A stretch of DNA of 64,000 nt from Spirochaetia bacterium (GTDB lineage: Bacteria; Spirochaetota; Spirochaetia; DSM-16054; Sediminispirochaetaceae): positions 1 through 64,000 of the forward strand of contig JAIPFV010000004.1 of NCBI GenBank assembly GCA_021736475.1, given 5' to 3'. Positions 18,768 through 27,979 of this stretch are shown one piece after another. The translations under genes and the position numbers were made by a program. The first letter of the stretch is position 1; each line of letters begins with the position of its first letter. The notes beneath the pieces were generated by a model that saw nothing but the letters and a program-made list of their open reading frames with translations, ran no database searches and had not been told where the DNA came from.

Positions 18768-20254
18768 GAGTCGGCCTCCGGTTTTAGGCGTCCAGCTTCC
18801 ATACGAAGTATCCGATTGGAGTAGTGCTGGGCCAGCTCGGCATCGTGGGAGATAATCAGCAGGGCCCGATCGGGAGATTTGAAGGCATCTATCAGAGCAG
18901 CAAAGTCTTTAGGACTGATGCCGGAGTCGGTCTCGTCAAATATACATATGGGACGCTGCAGCAGCCAATACGTAGCTGCCTGCAGCCGCTTCCGAGTACC
19001 GTAGCTCAGCAAAGTAGGAGAAGTCTCGGCAGGGGGGAGCCGAAAGTTTTGAATAGCACTCTGAACCAGGGTGGTAACCCTTTCACGGCTGAGCCCCTTT
19101 TCTTTCAAGCCATAGGCCAGCTCTTCTTCAATAGAGGGGAGGAATATCTGGTAATCCGGGTTCTGAAACAGATACGCCGCTGAACTGCGCAAAAGCTCTA
19201 ATGCTGCTGGGCCGTCGGCCCTACCAGGCAAGCTGATAGCTCCCTGTTGGGGACTGTACAAGCCGCAGAGCAACTTGGCGAGGGTGGTTTTCCCGCAGCC
19301 GTTAGGCCCTGCCAGGGTAAGCGTTTCGCCTGCCCTCAGCACAAAGTGATCAATTTCGAGTGAGAAGTCGGTAAGCCCCGGGTAGCGGAAGCTCAGGGCT
19401 TCAGCCTCCAGCAGCACCGGTCCGGCGTCTTCCGCTTTCCCTCCGGGCTCTGCCTTTGTCTCCGCAGCTTTGTCCCCAGCCCCAGTCTTGTCCTTAGCTA
19501 CGGCCGGGGCGGCCGGCAGCAGGCGCAAGCCGTCCCGTTCTGCAATCCGGTCAATTGCCTCCGCTTCGCTGTGCAGCCGACCTTGGGAAAGTATTGCCCG
19601 GTGCTGCTGCTGAGGGTCCGTAGATGAAGAAGGCATCTTTGAAGTGAACAGCAAGACAGTACTGTTCTGCTGTGTAAGGTACTCCAGGAGGGCCTGCCGC
19701 CACTGGGAATCCATCTCGTCGAGAGTCTCATCTAAGACCCAGACCGGGGGAGCAACCGCTGCCAAAACCGCACACAGGAGCCGTTTTTTCTCTCCGCCCG
19801 ATAGAGTGGCGGGGTTTCTTCCGGCCTTCTCCTCCAGCCCAAAACGGGCGAGTTCCCGTTCTACCCGCTCGGCGATAGCAGAGGGAGCGTACCCTAATGA
19901 TTCCAGGGGATAGGCAATTTCCGAATCGACTCTGGTGGTCAAAATTTGGTCATCCGGATTCTGGAAAATGGTACCAATTATTTCGATCATATCCTGGGGA
20001 CGAAGTTCGCGGACATTTTTCTCGAAAAGAGTAAGCTGCCCCTCTAAGCTGCCGCCGGTGTAGCGCGGCACCAGTCCGGTAAGAATACGGCTTAGGGTGG
20101 TTTTGCCCGATTCAGGAGCACCGATAATTGTGTGGAGCTCCCCCTGATGGATACTGTAGTGCAGGTTATCAAATAAAGGTGGCTCCGAAATCTGACTATC
20201 CGAATAGCGGGGATAGGTGAAAGTGAGGTTATGTATTTTTATAAGTGTTTTCAT
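18764..20254 (-). CDS. ecfA: ECF transporter fused double ATPase
   Basis: 496 aa. Two ABC domains: GAPESGKTTLSR/LSGGEKKRL and GPNGCGKTTLAK/LLSYGTRKRLQAATY. Overlaps ecfT by 4 bp. Confidence 0.9.
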   Translation of the reverse strand: MKTLIKIHNLTFTYPRYSDSQISEPPLFDNLHYSIHQGELHTIIGAPESGKTTLSRILTGLVPRYTGGSLEGQLTLFEKNVRELRPQDMIEIIGTIFQNPDDQILTTRVDSEIAYPLESLGYAPSAIAERVERELARFGLEEKAGRNPATLSGGEKKRLLCAVLAAVAPPVWVLDETLDEMDSQWRQALLEYLTQQNSTVLLFTSKMPSSSTDPQQQHRAILSQGRLHSEAEAIDRIAERDGLRLLPAAPAVAKDKTGAGDKAAETKAEPGGKAEDAGPVLLEAEALSFRYPGLTDFSLEIDHFVLRAGETLTLAGPNGCGKTTLAKLLCGLYSPQQGAISLPGRADGPAALELLRSSAAYLFQNPDYQIFLPSIEEELAYGLKEKGLSRERVTTLVQSAIQNFRLPPAETSPTLLSYGTRKRLQAATYWLLQRPICIFDETDSGISPKDFAALIDAFKSPDRALLIISHDAELAQHYSNRILRMEAGRLKPEADS

Positions 20255-20328
20255 GAACTCCTGCCGGTGTCAAAGTATACAGGAAAGGCCGGCCTCTGGG
20301 AACAGAGCAGGTCAAGTCCAGGAGAGTG

Positions 20329-21243
20329 CTAAGATAAGCCGTAGTAGCTGAGAATGAACGGTTTTATATCTAGCAAAGATTCAGGGGTGGGGATTTTCGC
20401 GGCGAGCTGCTTGGCCTGGGATGAGATGAGAAGAAAGGGTACCGGATTGAGGGTGTGATCGCCTATGTACATGTCCTCCGCATTCCCGTGGTCACTTATT
20501 ATCAGAACGTCAATTTGTTCCTTGGACTGCTCCCGAATGGAACGCGCGAAGGCGTTGATATTGGAAACACAGTGGCGGATAGCAGCTGCCTTGCGGGCAT
20601 GACCATAGGTGTCGGTTAAAAAGTATTCAAAAAAAACAAAATCATGGCGCTTGAAAATGTTGAGTATGTGGGAGGCGGCGCGCTTGGGAGCTATCGGGCG
20701 AATGTGAAATCCGCGGTCCTTTAACATCTGGTTGGTTATATCGGCGAATACCGCCCGCCGCAGCCGGTAGTCCTTATAATAGCGGAAGGGTACCCCGGCG
20801 GCCTCTATTGATAGGGTGGAGACGGGGAACATATTTTTTCGGCGTTTCCTGCGCACCGTAAAGTAGTTGTGGGAATAGAGGTTGGCACTGGTTACGCGCA
20901 CTCCATTCTGAGCCAGGTTTTTCAGCACTCCGTGTTCGGCGATTATGGGTAGCAGTTGAGCGCCTGGAAAGGCCTGTTGGTGGTAGCCCAATTCCCGGGC
21001 GGCGTTTATTCCGGTCATGAAACTGGTCTGCCCGGTTGCGGACTGGGGCCTGCCTGGTACGCCTAAAGTTGCATCAATTGGAAGCAGCAGCAGCTGAGGC
21101 GTGCGTATAGGTACCTGCTCCGAATGAAAAGCCCCAGGCCCGATAAAGGGATCACCTAAATGAATAAGCGGGTTCTGTTCCGGATCGTTACTGCCGATGC
21201 CTACCCCGTCGATGAAAAATAAGAAAAGCTTAGGTTTACCCAC
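20329..21243 (-). CDS. Alkaline-phosphatase-superfamily metalloenzyme (phosphoglyceromutase/phosphopentomutase-like)
   Basis: 304 aa. LFLFFIDGVGIGSNDPEQNP N-terminus, ISDHGNAEDMYIGDHTLNPVPFLLI C-terminus. Confidence 0.75.
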   Translation of the reverse strand: MGKPKLFLFFIDGVGIGSNDPEQNPLIHLGDPFIGPGAFHSEQVPIRTPQLLLLPIDATLGVPGRPQSATGQTSFMTGINAARELGYHQQAFPGAQLLPIIAEHGVLKNLAQNGVRVTSANLYSHNYFTVRRKRRKNMFPVSTLSIEAAGVPFRYYKDYRLRRAVFADITNQMLKDRGFHIRPIAPKRAASHILNIFKRHDFVFFEYFLTDTYGHARKAAAIRHCVSNINAFARSIREQSKEQIDVLIISDHGNAEDMYIGDHTLNPVPFLLISSQAKQLAAKIPTPESLLDIKPFILSYYGLS

Positions 21244-21302
21244 TATAGAACCTCCTTGCCCTCTAATGTAAGTTTGAAAAGGAATTGCTTCAAGTCAGAC
21301 AC

Positions 21303-21338
21303 TTTCAAAATCAGCTTAAAAAGCTTTGATTTTTGAAA
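21303..21338. repeat. Extended A/T-rich inverted repeat in a divergent intergenic region
   Basis: TTTCAAAATCA-GCTT-AAA-AAGC-TTTGATTTTTGAAA, between the divergent genes at 21243 (-) and 21391 (+). Confidence 0.6.
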
Positions 21339-21390
21339 CCTCCTTTAGTACATTAAACTTCCAATGTGCGCATAACAGGAGGCAGAAGGT

Positions 21391-22284
21391 ATGCAGATAG
21401 GACCATTTACTATTCCCTTAGTGCTCATCAGGGCTTTGGCAGCCCTGGGGGCCGGCTATGTTCTGCAGCGGCTGGTGCAGGGTCGTTACAAAAGCGCCGG
21501 ACGCCTTTTCTGGGATATTTTGTTCGACATGATACTGGCAGGCTTTCTTTTGTGGAAGGTTGCGCCCCTGTTTCTGGACCCCTCACTTCTCTGGACCGAT
21601 CCCATGGCCGCCCTATACCGCCCCGGAGGACAGCTGGGGCTTCTATTGGGTATTCCGGGGGCGATTCTGCTGGCGGTGGTGCAGCTGCTGCGACGCCGTC
21701 CGCTGCCGGAGCAGTTTTTCAGAGTGGCCGGACTCACCCTGGCAACTGCGGCCCTGGTTTTCGTGCTCGCCGGAGTAGTGGAAGATCAGTTCTTTCAAAC
21801 AGGACCCGGCGCTGGAACAGCCGGCAGTGGGGTAGTCGGCAGCCAGTTCGGAAGTGAGGCAGATGGTGGTGCCGGAATTCGCCCACTCCTGATGGATTTA
21901 AGCACAGCCCTGGAGGGGCACGGGCCTCCGGTAAACCGACAGGCCGATTTTATGGTAATAAACGCCTGGGCTAGCTGGTGTCCCCCTTGCCGCGGTGAAG
22001 TCCCGGAATTAATTGCATTTTATAATAATATTGAAGGCACAAATATAGAATTAGTAGCCCTGAATATGAGCTCAACTGAAAACTCAATGGCGGATGTGAG
22101 GGAGTTTGTAGAGAATAACTCTCTGCCATTTCCGGTGCGCCTCGACCCGGAGGGGGAGCTTGGCCGGCGTTTGGAAATTGAGAATCTACCTACTACAATT
22201 ATAATAGGTCCGGAGGGAAATGTGATAGCACGGCGAAGCGGGGTTATAGACCGTTTCTGGCTGCGGACCCATACTCAACGATAA
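21391..22284 (+). CDS. Membrane-anchored TlpA-like thioredoxin-fold protein
   Basis: 297 aa. N-terminal TM segments, then FMVINAWASWCPPCRGEVPELIAFYNN (CPPC) and LPTTIIIGPEGNV. Confidence 0.85.
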   Translation: MQIGPFTIPLVLIRALAALGAGYVLQRLVQGRYKSAGRLFWDILFDMILAGFLLWKVAPLFLDPSLLWTDPMAALYRPGGQLGLLLGIPGAILLAVVQLLRRRPLPEQFFRVAGLTLATAALVFVLAGVVEDQFFQTGPGAGTAGSGVVGSQFGSEADGGAGIRPLLMDLSTALEGHGPPVNRQADFMVINAWASWCPPCRGEVPELIAFYNNIEGTNIELVALNMSSTENSMADVREFVENNSLPFPVRLDPEGELGRRLEIENLPTTIIIGPEGNVIARRSGVIDRFWLRTHTQR

Positions 22285-22306
22285 GCTTGAAACCGGGAGG
22301 TTGGCA

Positions 22307-23488
22307 ATGAATGAGGGAGTAACCGTACAGATGAACACCGATCCGCAGGTGGTGGATATGGCACTTGGCCATCCCAGCCCCGGATTGCTGCCCTTGGATT
22401 TGATGCGGACGGCGGCCCAACATCGCTTTGACCAGGCAGACCCGTTGATTCTGCAATACGGCCACGAGCAGGGGGATATTGGGTTTCGCACCGAGCTGGC
22501 CCGCTTCCTGGAGCGATGGACCGGAGGGGTTGTAGCCCCGGAAACGCTCATGGTAACCGGCGGAGTTTCTCAGGCCATTGCCCTGCTGTGCAGTCTATAC
22601 ACCAAGCCCGGTGATGAGGTAGTGGTGGAGGACCCCACCTATTTTCTGGCATTGCGCATATTTGCCGACTTCGGCCTAAAGGTAACCAGCCTTCCGGGAG
22701 ACTCGGAGGGGCTGGTCCCAGAGGCGCTTGAGGAGTATCTGCACACAAGAAATTCCGCTGTTCCCCTGCGTTTTCTCTATACAATTCCGGTGTTTCAGAA
22801 TCCTACCGGTAAAACCCTCTCTGCAAAGCGCCGGCAAAGGTTAATTGAACTGGCAGAGAAGTACGAGCTTCTGATTGTAGCCGATGAGGCGTATCAGCTT
22901 TTGGCGTATGAGGTAAGCCCGCCCCCGCCAATGGCCTGCAGCGCCTCCTCCAAGGTCATCTCCCTAGGCTCTTTCTCTAAAATCCTGGGGCCTGGTCTGC
23001 GGCTCGGCTGGCTGCAGGCTGGATCGGGGCATGAGACTGAATCGGAGCACATTAAAAAGCTTATCGGTTGCGGTATGCTGGACAGCGGAGGCGGGCTGAA
23101 TCCCTTTACCTCGTCAGTTGTCCGCAGTATGTTTCAATCCGGTAGTATGGATCGGCACTTGGACCGTTTGATCGATGTGTACGGGCAGCGAATGAAGGTG
23201 CTGTCCCGGAGTATTTGGACTGAGCTGCCAGAGACTGCAGAGTTTGTGCATCCGGGGGGCGGCTATTTTATGTGGATAAAACTGCCGGATGGAGTGGATA
23301 CCAATACCCTGAAGAAGACGGCCCGTTCATATAAGGTAAACTTTATCCCCGGCAGTCGTACTTCTCCCCGGGGCTCGTTTCAGCAGTACTTGCGACTGAG
23401 CATATCCTACAATGATGAGGTGCGGCTCCAGCTTGGTATGCAGCGCTTAGCCGAGGCTCTCAAAGGGGCCACTGAGAATTCACAATAA
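22307..23488 (+). CDS. PLP-dependent aminotransferase, class I/II (2-aminoadipate aminotransferase-like)
   Basis: VTGGVSQAIALLCSLYTKPGDEVVVEDPTYFLAL; VISLGSFSKILGPGLRLGWLQ (PLP lysine). Confidence 0.88.
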   Translation: MNEGVTVQMNTDPQVVDMALGHPSPGLLPLDLMRTAAQHRFDQADPLILQYGHEQGDIGFRTELARFLERWTGGVVAPETLMVTGGVSQAIALLCSLYTKPGDEVVVEDPTYFLALRIFADFGLKVTSLPGDSEGLVPEALEEYLHTRNSAVPLRFLYTIPVFQNPTGKTLSAKRRQRLIELAEKYELLIVADEAYQLLAYEVSPPPPMACSASSKVISLGSFSKILGPGLRLGWLQAGSGHETESEHIKKLIGCGMLDSGGGLNPFTSSVVRSMFQSGSMDRHLDRLIDVYGQRMKVLSRSIWTELPETAEFVHPGGGYFMWIKLPDGVDTNTLKKTARSYKVNFIPGSRTSPRGSFQQYLRLSISYNDEVRLQLGMQRLAEALKGATENSQ

Positions 23489-23517
23489 ACTCCAGTTTAG
23501 GCTTGTGTTTGCTGTAG

Positions 23518-24093
23518 GTGTTTCATATGCTTTTTGTAAGGAGGTCAGCCGTGCGAAATTTAATTATATATGTGACCTTGCTGCTTGCCGCAGTTCCATT
23601 TGTGTGGGCGGGGGGAGCGCAGGAGGTTACCCCTCAGCAGGCCGACGACGGGTATAAGCTTATCACCACCGACGAGCTTGAGTTCAAATGGATGCTCGAG
23701 GACGAAAGTCTCAAGGTAGAGGTAACCGCACCAACCACCGGATGGGTAGCGGTTGGATTTGATCCCAGCCGTGCTATGAAGGATGCCGATTTCTTATTCG
23801 GTTTTGTAAAAGATGGAGAGCTGAATATCAGCGACCATTTTGGAAGCGGTGCCTTTTCTCACGAAGCGGATACTGAACTCGGTGGTACGGATGATATTAT
23901 CTCCGCTTCCGGTAAAGAGGCCGACGGCAGTACTACTTTGGAGTTTACAATACCTTTGAATTCCGGAGATGAGTATGATGTCGATTTAAATCCGGAGCAG
24001 GAACATACAGTGCTGTTTGCTTACGGACCGGATGGGGCAGACGATTTCTCCACAAAACACAGCTTCCGCACGAAAGTCAATTTGCAGTTCTAA
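23518..24093 (+). CDS. Secreted DOMON-domain protein
   Basis: 191 aa. Signal peptide ending VWAGGAQE; LEFKWMLEDESLKVEVTAPTTGWVAVGFDPSRAMKDADFLFGFV. Confidence 0.7.
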   Translation: MFHMLFVRRSAVRNLIIYVTLLLAAVPFVWAGGAQEVTPQQADDGYKLITTDELEFKWMLEDESLKVEVTAPTTGWVAVGFDPSRAMKDADFLFGFVKDGELNISDHFGSGAFSHEADTELGGTDDIISASGKEADGSTTLEFTIPLNSGDEYDVDLNPEQEHTVLFAYGPDGADDFSTKHSFRTKVNLQF

Positions 24094-24779
24094 TGGGGCC
24101 GGAAGGAACGCTCACTCACACCAGAGCCTTCTTCAGTCTGAGCTTACTGCTGCTTGTCTTCCTGGGTGGAGTCTATACAACAAGCGCCCAGGAAGAGCCG
24201 GGCGGGCAAGTTAAAAGCTCAAATGCCCAAAGTAAGGCGGCTGATCAAATACCCTCGCTTGAAGAGTGGAACCGTCAGCGGGTAAACATTCAGAAAAACG
24301 GGATGTATGTGCTCGGCTCCTGGGCGCTGGGTAATTTTGCCGTCAGCGGTTACTGCATGACCAAGAGCCGGGACCGCAATTTCTATTTTCATCAGATGAA
24401 CGTATTCTGGAACGTGGTTAATCTTGGGATTGCCGGAATTGGGTATGCGGGAGCTCTGCAGAGTCCTTTAGGACTTGGTTTGGAGCGGACGGTTGAAGAG
24501 TATCGCAGTTTTGGCCGGATCCTCGGAATCAATGCGGCTCTGGATGTGGGGTACGTAATGACGGGCTTGTTTCTAAAGAGTAGGGGTAAAAAGTCCGATT
24601 CACATTCTGAGCGTCTGATAGGGTATGGTAATTCGCTGGTTCTGCAAGGCAGTTTCTTGTTTGTGTTCGATGTAACCCTCGCGTATATTAACCGTTACGC
24701 CCTGGCCAAGATGGGGGAGGCCTACTCGTTGGAGATTTCTGCTGTTCCGTGGGGGCTGAGGGTCCGCTTCGGCTGGTAG
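24093..24779 (+). CDS. Exported/membrane protein, DUF6992-like
   Basis: 228 aa. Signal peptide, SLEEWNRQRVNIQKNGMYVLGSWALGNFAVSGYCM. Stop/start overlap (TAATG) with the DOMON gene. Confidence 0.55.
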   Translation: MGPEGTLTHTRAFFSLSLLLLVFLGGVYTTSAQEEPGGQVKSSNAQSKAADQIPSLEEWNRQRVNIQKNGMYVLGSWALGNFAVSGYCMTKSRDRNFYFHQMNVFWNVVNLGIAGIGYAGALQSPLGLGLERTVEEYRSFGRILGINAALDVGYVMTGLFLKSRGKKSDSHSERLIGYGNSLVLQGSFLFVFDVTLAYINRYALAKMGEAYSLEISAVPWGLRVRFGW

Positions 24780-24847
24780 CAACAGCTGACTAAAGCTATT
24801 TACAGTCATGATCAATACCGATAACATACCATCGGGAGGACACCTCA

Positions 24848-25792
24848 ATGAGCCCCGACACCGAACTGACCCGAATTCCAAACCGACTTATTACTCACTG
24901 TGTAAAGGCACTCGCTCAGTCAATGACAATCAGCGTTATGGTGGCGCTTGCTCGTAAGATTCTTCCAGACTATGACTTGTATCAGCGAACTGGTATCCCC
25001 CGTAGTGTAGCCGTCCCCAATATTACCGCCGCCCGCCAAATTCTAAAAGATGTAATTGCGCATCAGGCATTTCTAGATTTTGTACTTCTGTTGATTAAAA
25101 CCAGTGACCAGGGCCATATGGGAAGGCGTTATGCGATACCTTACCTGCGTCAAATTATTAATGGGGTAATCGACCTCGGATATGTGTACGATTCCGCTAA
25201 CGACATGTTTGTAGAGAACCCGCAGCTTCGGCGAACCCGCAATTGGGGAACCCTTAAAAGCGGACACTCCTACAATTTTACATTTCTGAGGCTGGATATA
25301 GCGGGGAACTCCCAGCTGGTCAAGGACTGTGAAAATTCGGATATTCAGCAATCTTATGAGGAATTACGAGAAATTGTACAGATTGCAGTAAAGAAGCGTA
25401 ACGGTCGTATATGGGGATGGGACGGCGACGGCGGATTAGCGGCCTTTTTTTACGGCAACAAGAATCAGAGTGCGGTCCTTACCGGCATGGAAGTGCTGCA
25501 CGAGTTGTTTCTATACAATTATACCCGAAACCCCCTCAGCCGTCCGCTTGAGGTTCGTACAGCGGTTCACAGCGGTACTATGGATTATTCCGAGAGGGAA
25601 GAGGATATTCGCACGTCGGAGGTAGTAAAACAGGTTGAAGAGCTTGAGCATGACTATACAAAACCGGGTGAGCTGTCCTTAAGCGAAGTGGTGACAATGA
25701 TGCTTGACCATCTGCTGTTAAGCCGTCTGGAAGAGAAGAAGGTGCGGGGCAATCGCAAGTACTACGTGTACCGAAGCGGGGCAGCTCTATGA
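24848..25792 (+). CDS. Cyclase-homology-domain protein (class III nucleotidyl cyclase-like), both metal Asp positions apparently retained
   Basis: 314 aa. YNFTFLRLDIAGNSQLV...GRIWGWDGDGGLAAFFYG matches FxDIxGxT and GDxxxAxF landmarks; preceded by a ~135-aa unassigned N-terminal region. Confidence 0.65.
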   Translation: MSPDTELTRIPNRLITHCVKALAQSMTISVMVALARKILPDYDLYQRTGIPRSVAVPNITAARQILKDVIAHQAFLDFVLLLIKTSDQGHMGRRYAIPYLRQIINGVIDLGYVYDSANDMFVENPQLRRTRNWGTLKSGHSYNFTFLRLDIAGNSQLVKDCENSDIQQSYEELREIVQIAVKKRNGRIWGWDGDGGLAAFFYGNKNQSAVLTGMEVLHELFLYNYTRNPLSRPLEVRTAVHSGTMDYSEREEDIRTSEVVKQVEELEHDYTKPGELSLSEVVTMMLDHLLLSRLEEKKVRGNRKYYVYRSGAAL

Positions 25793-26769
25793 CAGAAATT
25801 TTCTTAGTGTCAGATGATTCCGAACTTACCGGGGCCTTTCAGCCGATTTCAAAGTCGAAAAAATATCATTTTGAATGTATCAGCTGGAGTGAGTGGAATA
25901 AAAGAGATATTGTGACTGGGAACCAGCTTATCTACTTTAATATCTCTGATTCTTCAAAAGCGGAATTAAAAACACGGTTGAAGTCTGCCGAAAATTTATC
26001 TTGCCCATGGGGGATAGTAGACAGCAGCAGCCGGATCGAGGACATCGCAAGCCTGTTTCATAATGGATGCTGTGATTATATAGATACCACCCGTCTTTCG
26101 ACAGTAAAAGTTGCCCGTATTGGCCGGGCACTTGCCTTTTCTCATGAGCGAAGCAGCGCTCCCCTTTCTGCGGAAACCCGAGCTTCGAAAACAGCTTCAT
26201 ATTCCGGCAAGCCCGCAAAAAATTGGAACGATGTGGTTCAAGGAAAAGAATACACCTTCTGTTTTATGTATGTAGAGTTACTGCCCTCGAAAGAGTGGAG
26301 CAAGAAAGCGGGAGACACTCACCAGGAACAGATGCAAACTGCCTTTCATGATATGATAGAGACCCAAGCAGATAATTATAATGGAAAAATTTGGATGTGG
26401 AACGAATGGAAGGGCTTGCTGCTGTTTCCTTTTGACGGGAAAGAGTGTGAAGCGTCGGTGTTAGCTACCCGTTTGCTCATAAACCGGCTGATATTAAGTA
26501 TTGAGGGCGGCCCGTATCATACCCTATTGAACTACAAAATAGCCATGCACATCGGCTCTACAGTGTACCAGGAGCGTGGAAATACCGGTACAATTGTAGC
26601 TGATGATATTAATTTCATTTTTCATCTTGGCAGCAAGTACGCCGACCCAAACCGTCTATATGTAAGCTCTCAGGTTCGCGATGCGATTCGCAGCGATCTC
26701 CAAAACCTCTTCCGGCGGGAAGGGCAGTTCGAGGGTCAGTCTATCTATACCTTCGATTCCTCTTTTTAA
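25789..26769 (+). CDS. Degenerate cyclase-homology protein with receiver-like N-terminus
   Basis: 326 aa. CFMYVELLPSKEW...GKIWMWNEWKGLLLFPF parallels the upstream protein without the metal Asp residues. ATGA start/stop overlap (25789-25792) with the upstream gene. Confidence 0.55.
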   Translation: MTEIFLVSDDSELTGAFQPISKSKKYHFECISWSEWNKRDIVTGNQLIYFNISDSSKAELKTRLKSAENLSCPWGIVDSSSRIEDIASLFHNGCCDYIDTTRLSTVKVARIGRALAFSHERSSAPLSAETRASKTASYSGKPAKNWNDVVQGKEYTFCFMYVELLPSKEWSKKAGDTHQEQMQTAFHDMIETQADNYNGKIWMWNEWKGLLLFPFDGKECEASVLATRLLINRLILSIEGGPYHTLLNYKIAMHIGSTVYQERGNTGTIVADDINFIFHLGSKYADPNRLYVSSQVRDAIRSDLQNLFRREGQFEGQSIYTFDSSF

Positions 26770-26833
26770 GGATTTATTTGACTTGCTGAGTCTTTCCTTT
26801 GTATGTTTTCTAGAGGATGAAGGAGGATTCGAG

Positions 26834-27970
26834 ATGATAAATAGGGATCAAATTGAGTCGCTGATGAGTTATCGAAACGAAGAACATCCGGTGGTAAGTA
26901 TGTATATAACCACCGAGTTACCCAAAAAGTTTCGGTCAAAATTGAACTCCATGATACGGGGGAAGCTGAAAGAGCTGAGTCAAACCTCCCGCTACTCCGG
27001 CAATGAAAAAAAGAACTTAGAAAAGCTCCTGATGCGAATGGAGGAGGTGTTAAAAACGCGGACTAACCGCTATGAAGGCACTAAAATGATTGCCCTGTTT
27101 GCTAACACCACTGGGCTGTGGGAAGAGTTTGAGCTGCCTGTTCAGTACCCAAATCAGGTTAGAATTGAGACAGATCCATACACGCGGCCTCTGACCGCAG
27201 CGCGCGATCAATTTGCACGTTTCTGCATCTTGATAGGTAACTCCCATAAGGCAAAAGTATACGCTCTTACCGCAAACCAGCTGTCTGAGGAGCAGGATAT
27301 ATTTACTGAAGAGGAAATGGAAGGCGCCACTGACGAGGCCCTGCAGGGCTTTGGGGAGCAGCGTCTCCAGCGTAATATCCGTGACCATATGAATAAGCAC
27401 GCCAAAAAAATAGCAGAAGCGGCCTTTCAAGTGTTTAATAATGGAAGATTCGATTATTTACTTGTGGCCTCTCCCAATGACCGGGAACTGCGCTTACTAA
27501 AAGATAATTTACACAGCTATTTACAGAGACATTTGATTGGTGAGTTCAAAGCGCGACCTGAAGAGAAAAAGGAAGAGATACTCACTCGCGCACGTGGGGC
27601 TGCCTCTGAGTGGGAGCAGTCTCAGGAGTCAAAGCTGCTCGAATTTATTGAGTCCGAACAGTATGAAGGTGGACAAGCCACTGTAGATGTTGGACCAACC
27701 ATCAAGGCTTTGATGAACGGGCAGGTCCACACCTTAGTTGTACAGGAGAGTTTCTCGCGCCCCGGGTATCAGTGTAGCAACGACCATTATCTTGATTTAG
27801 CCAAAAAAAACTGCCCCCACTGTGGTGAAGAGCTGCAGCCTGTGGAGGATGTTATTGATGAAATGGTAGAGGAAACCCTGCGACAGAACGGAGAAGTGCA
27901 TTACCTGCAGTACTATCCCGAAAAACTTGATGAAAAAGGGGTGGCAGCCCGGTTGCGTTTTGTAATTTAA
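26834..27970 (+). CDS. baeRF-family (bacterial eRF1/Vms1-like) protein with C-terminal zinc-binding segment
   Basis: Start MINRDQIESLMSYR at 26834 (RBS aaggagg). FARFCILIGNSHKAKVYAL; GFGEQRLQRNIRDHMNKHAKKIAEAAFQVFNNGRFDYLLVASPNDRELRLLKDNL; CSNDHYLDLAKKNCPHCGEEL. Confidence 0.65.
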   Translation: MINRDQIESLMSYRNEEHPVVSMYITTELPKKFRSKLNSMIRGKLKELSQTSRYSGNEKKNLEKLLMRMEEVLKTRTNRYEGTKMIALFANTTGLWEEFELPVQYPNQVRIETDPYTRPLTAARDQFARFCILIGNSHKAKVYALTANQLSEEQDIFTEEEMEGATDEALQGFGEQRLQRNIRDHMNKHAKKIAEAAFQVFNNGRFDYLLVASPNDRELRLLKDNLHSYLQRHLIGEFKARPEEKKEEILTRARGAASEWEQSQESKLLEFIESEQYEGGQATVDVGPTIKALMNGQVHTLVVQESFSRPGYQCSNDHYLDLAKKNCPHCGEELQPVEDVIDEMVEETLRQNGEVHYLQYYPEKLDEKGVAARLRFVI

Positions 27971-27979
27971 GGAAAGCGC

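Noticed and set aside
21366-21857. 163-aa plus-strand ORF overlapping the TlpA-like gene
   Set aside because: Out-of-frame, Arg/Gly-rich, no motif; the 21391-22284 frame has clear TM and CPPC features.
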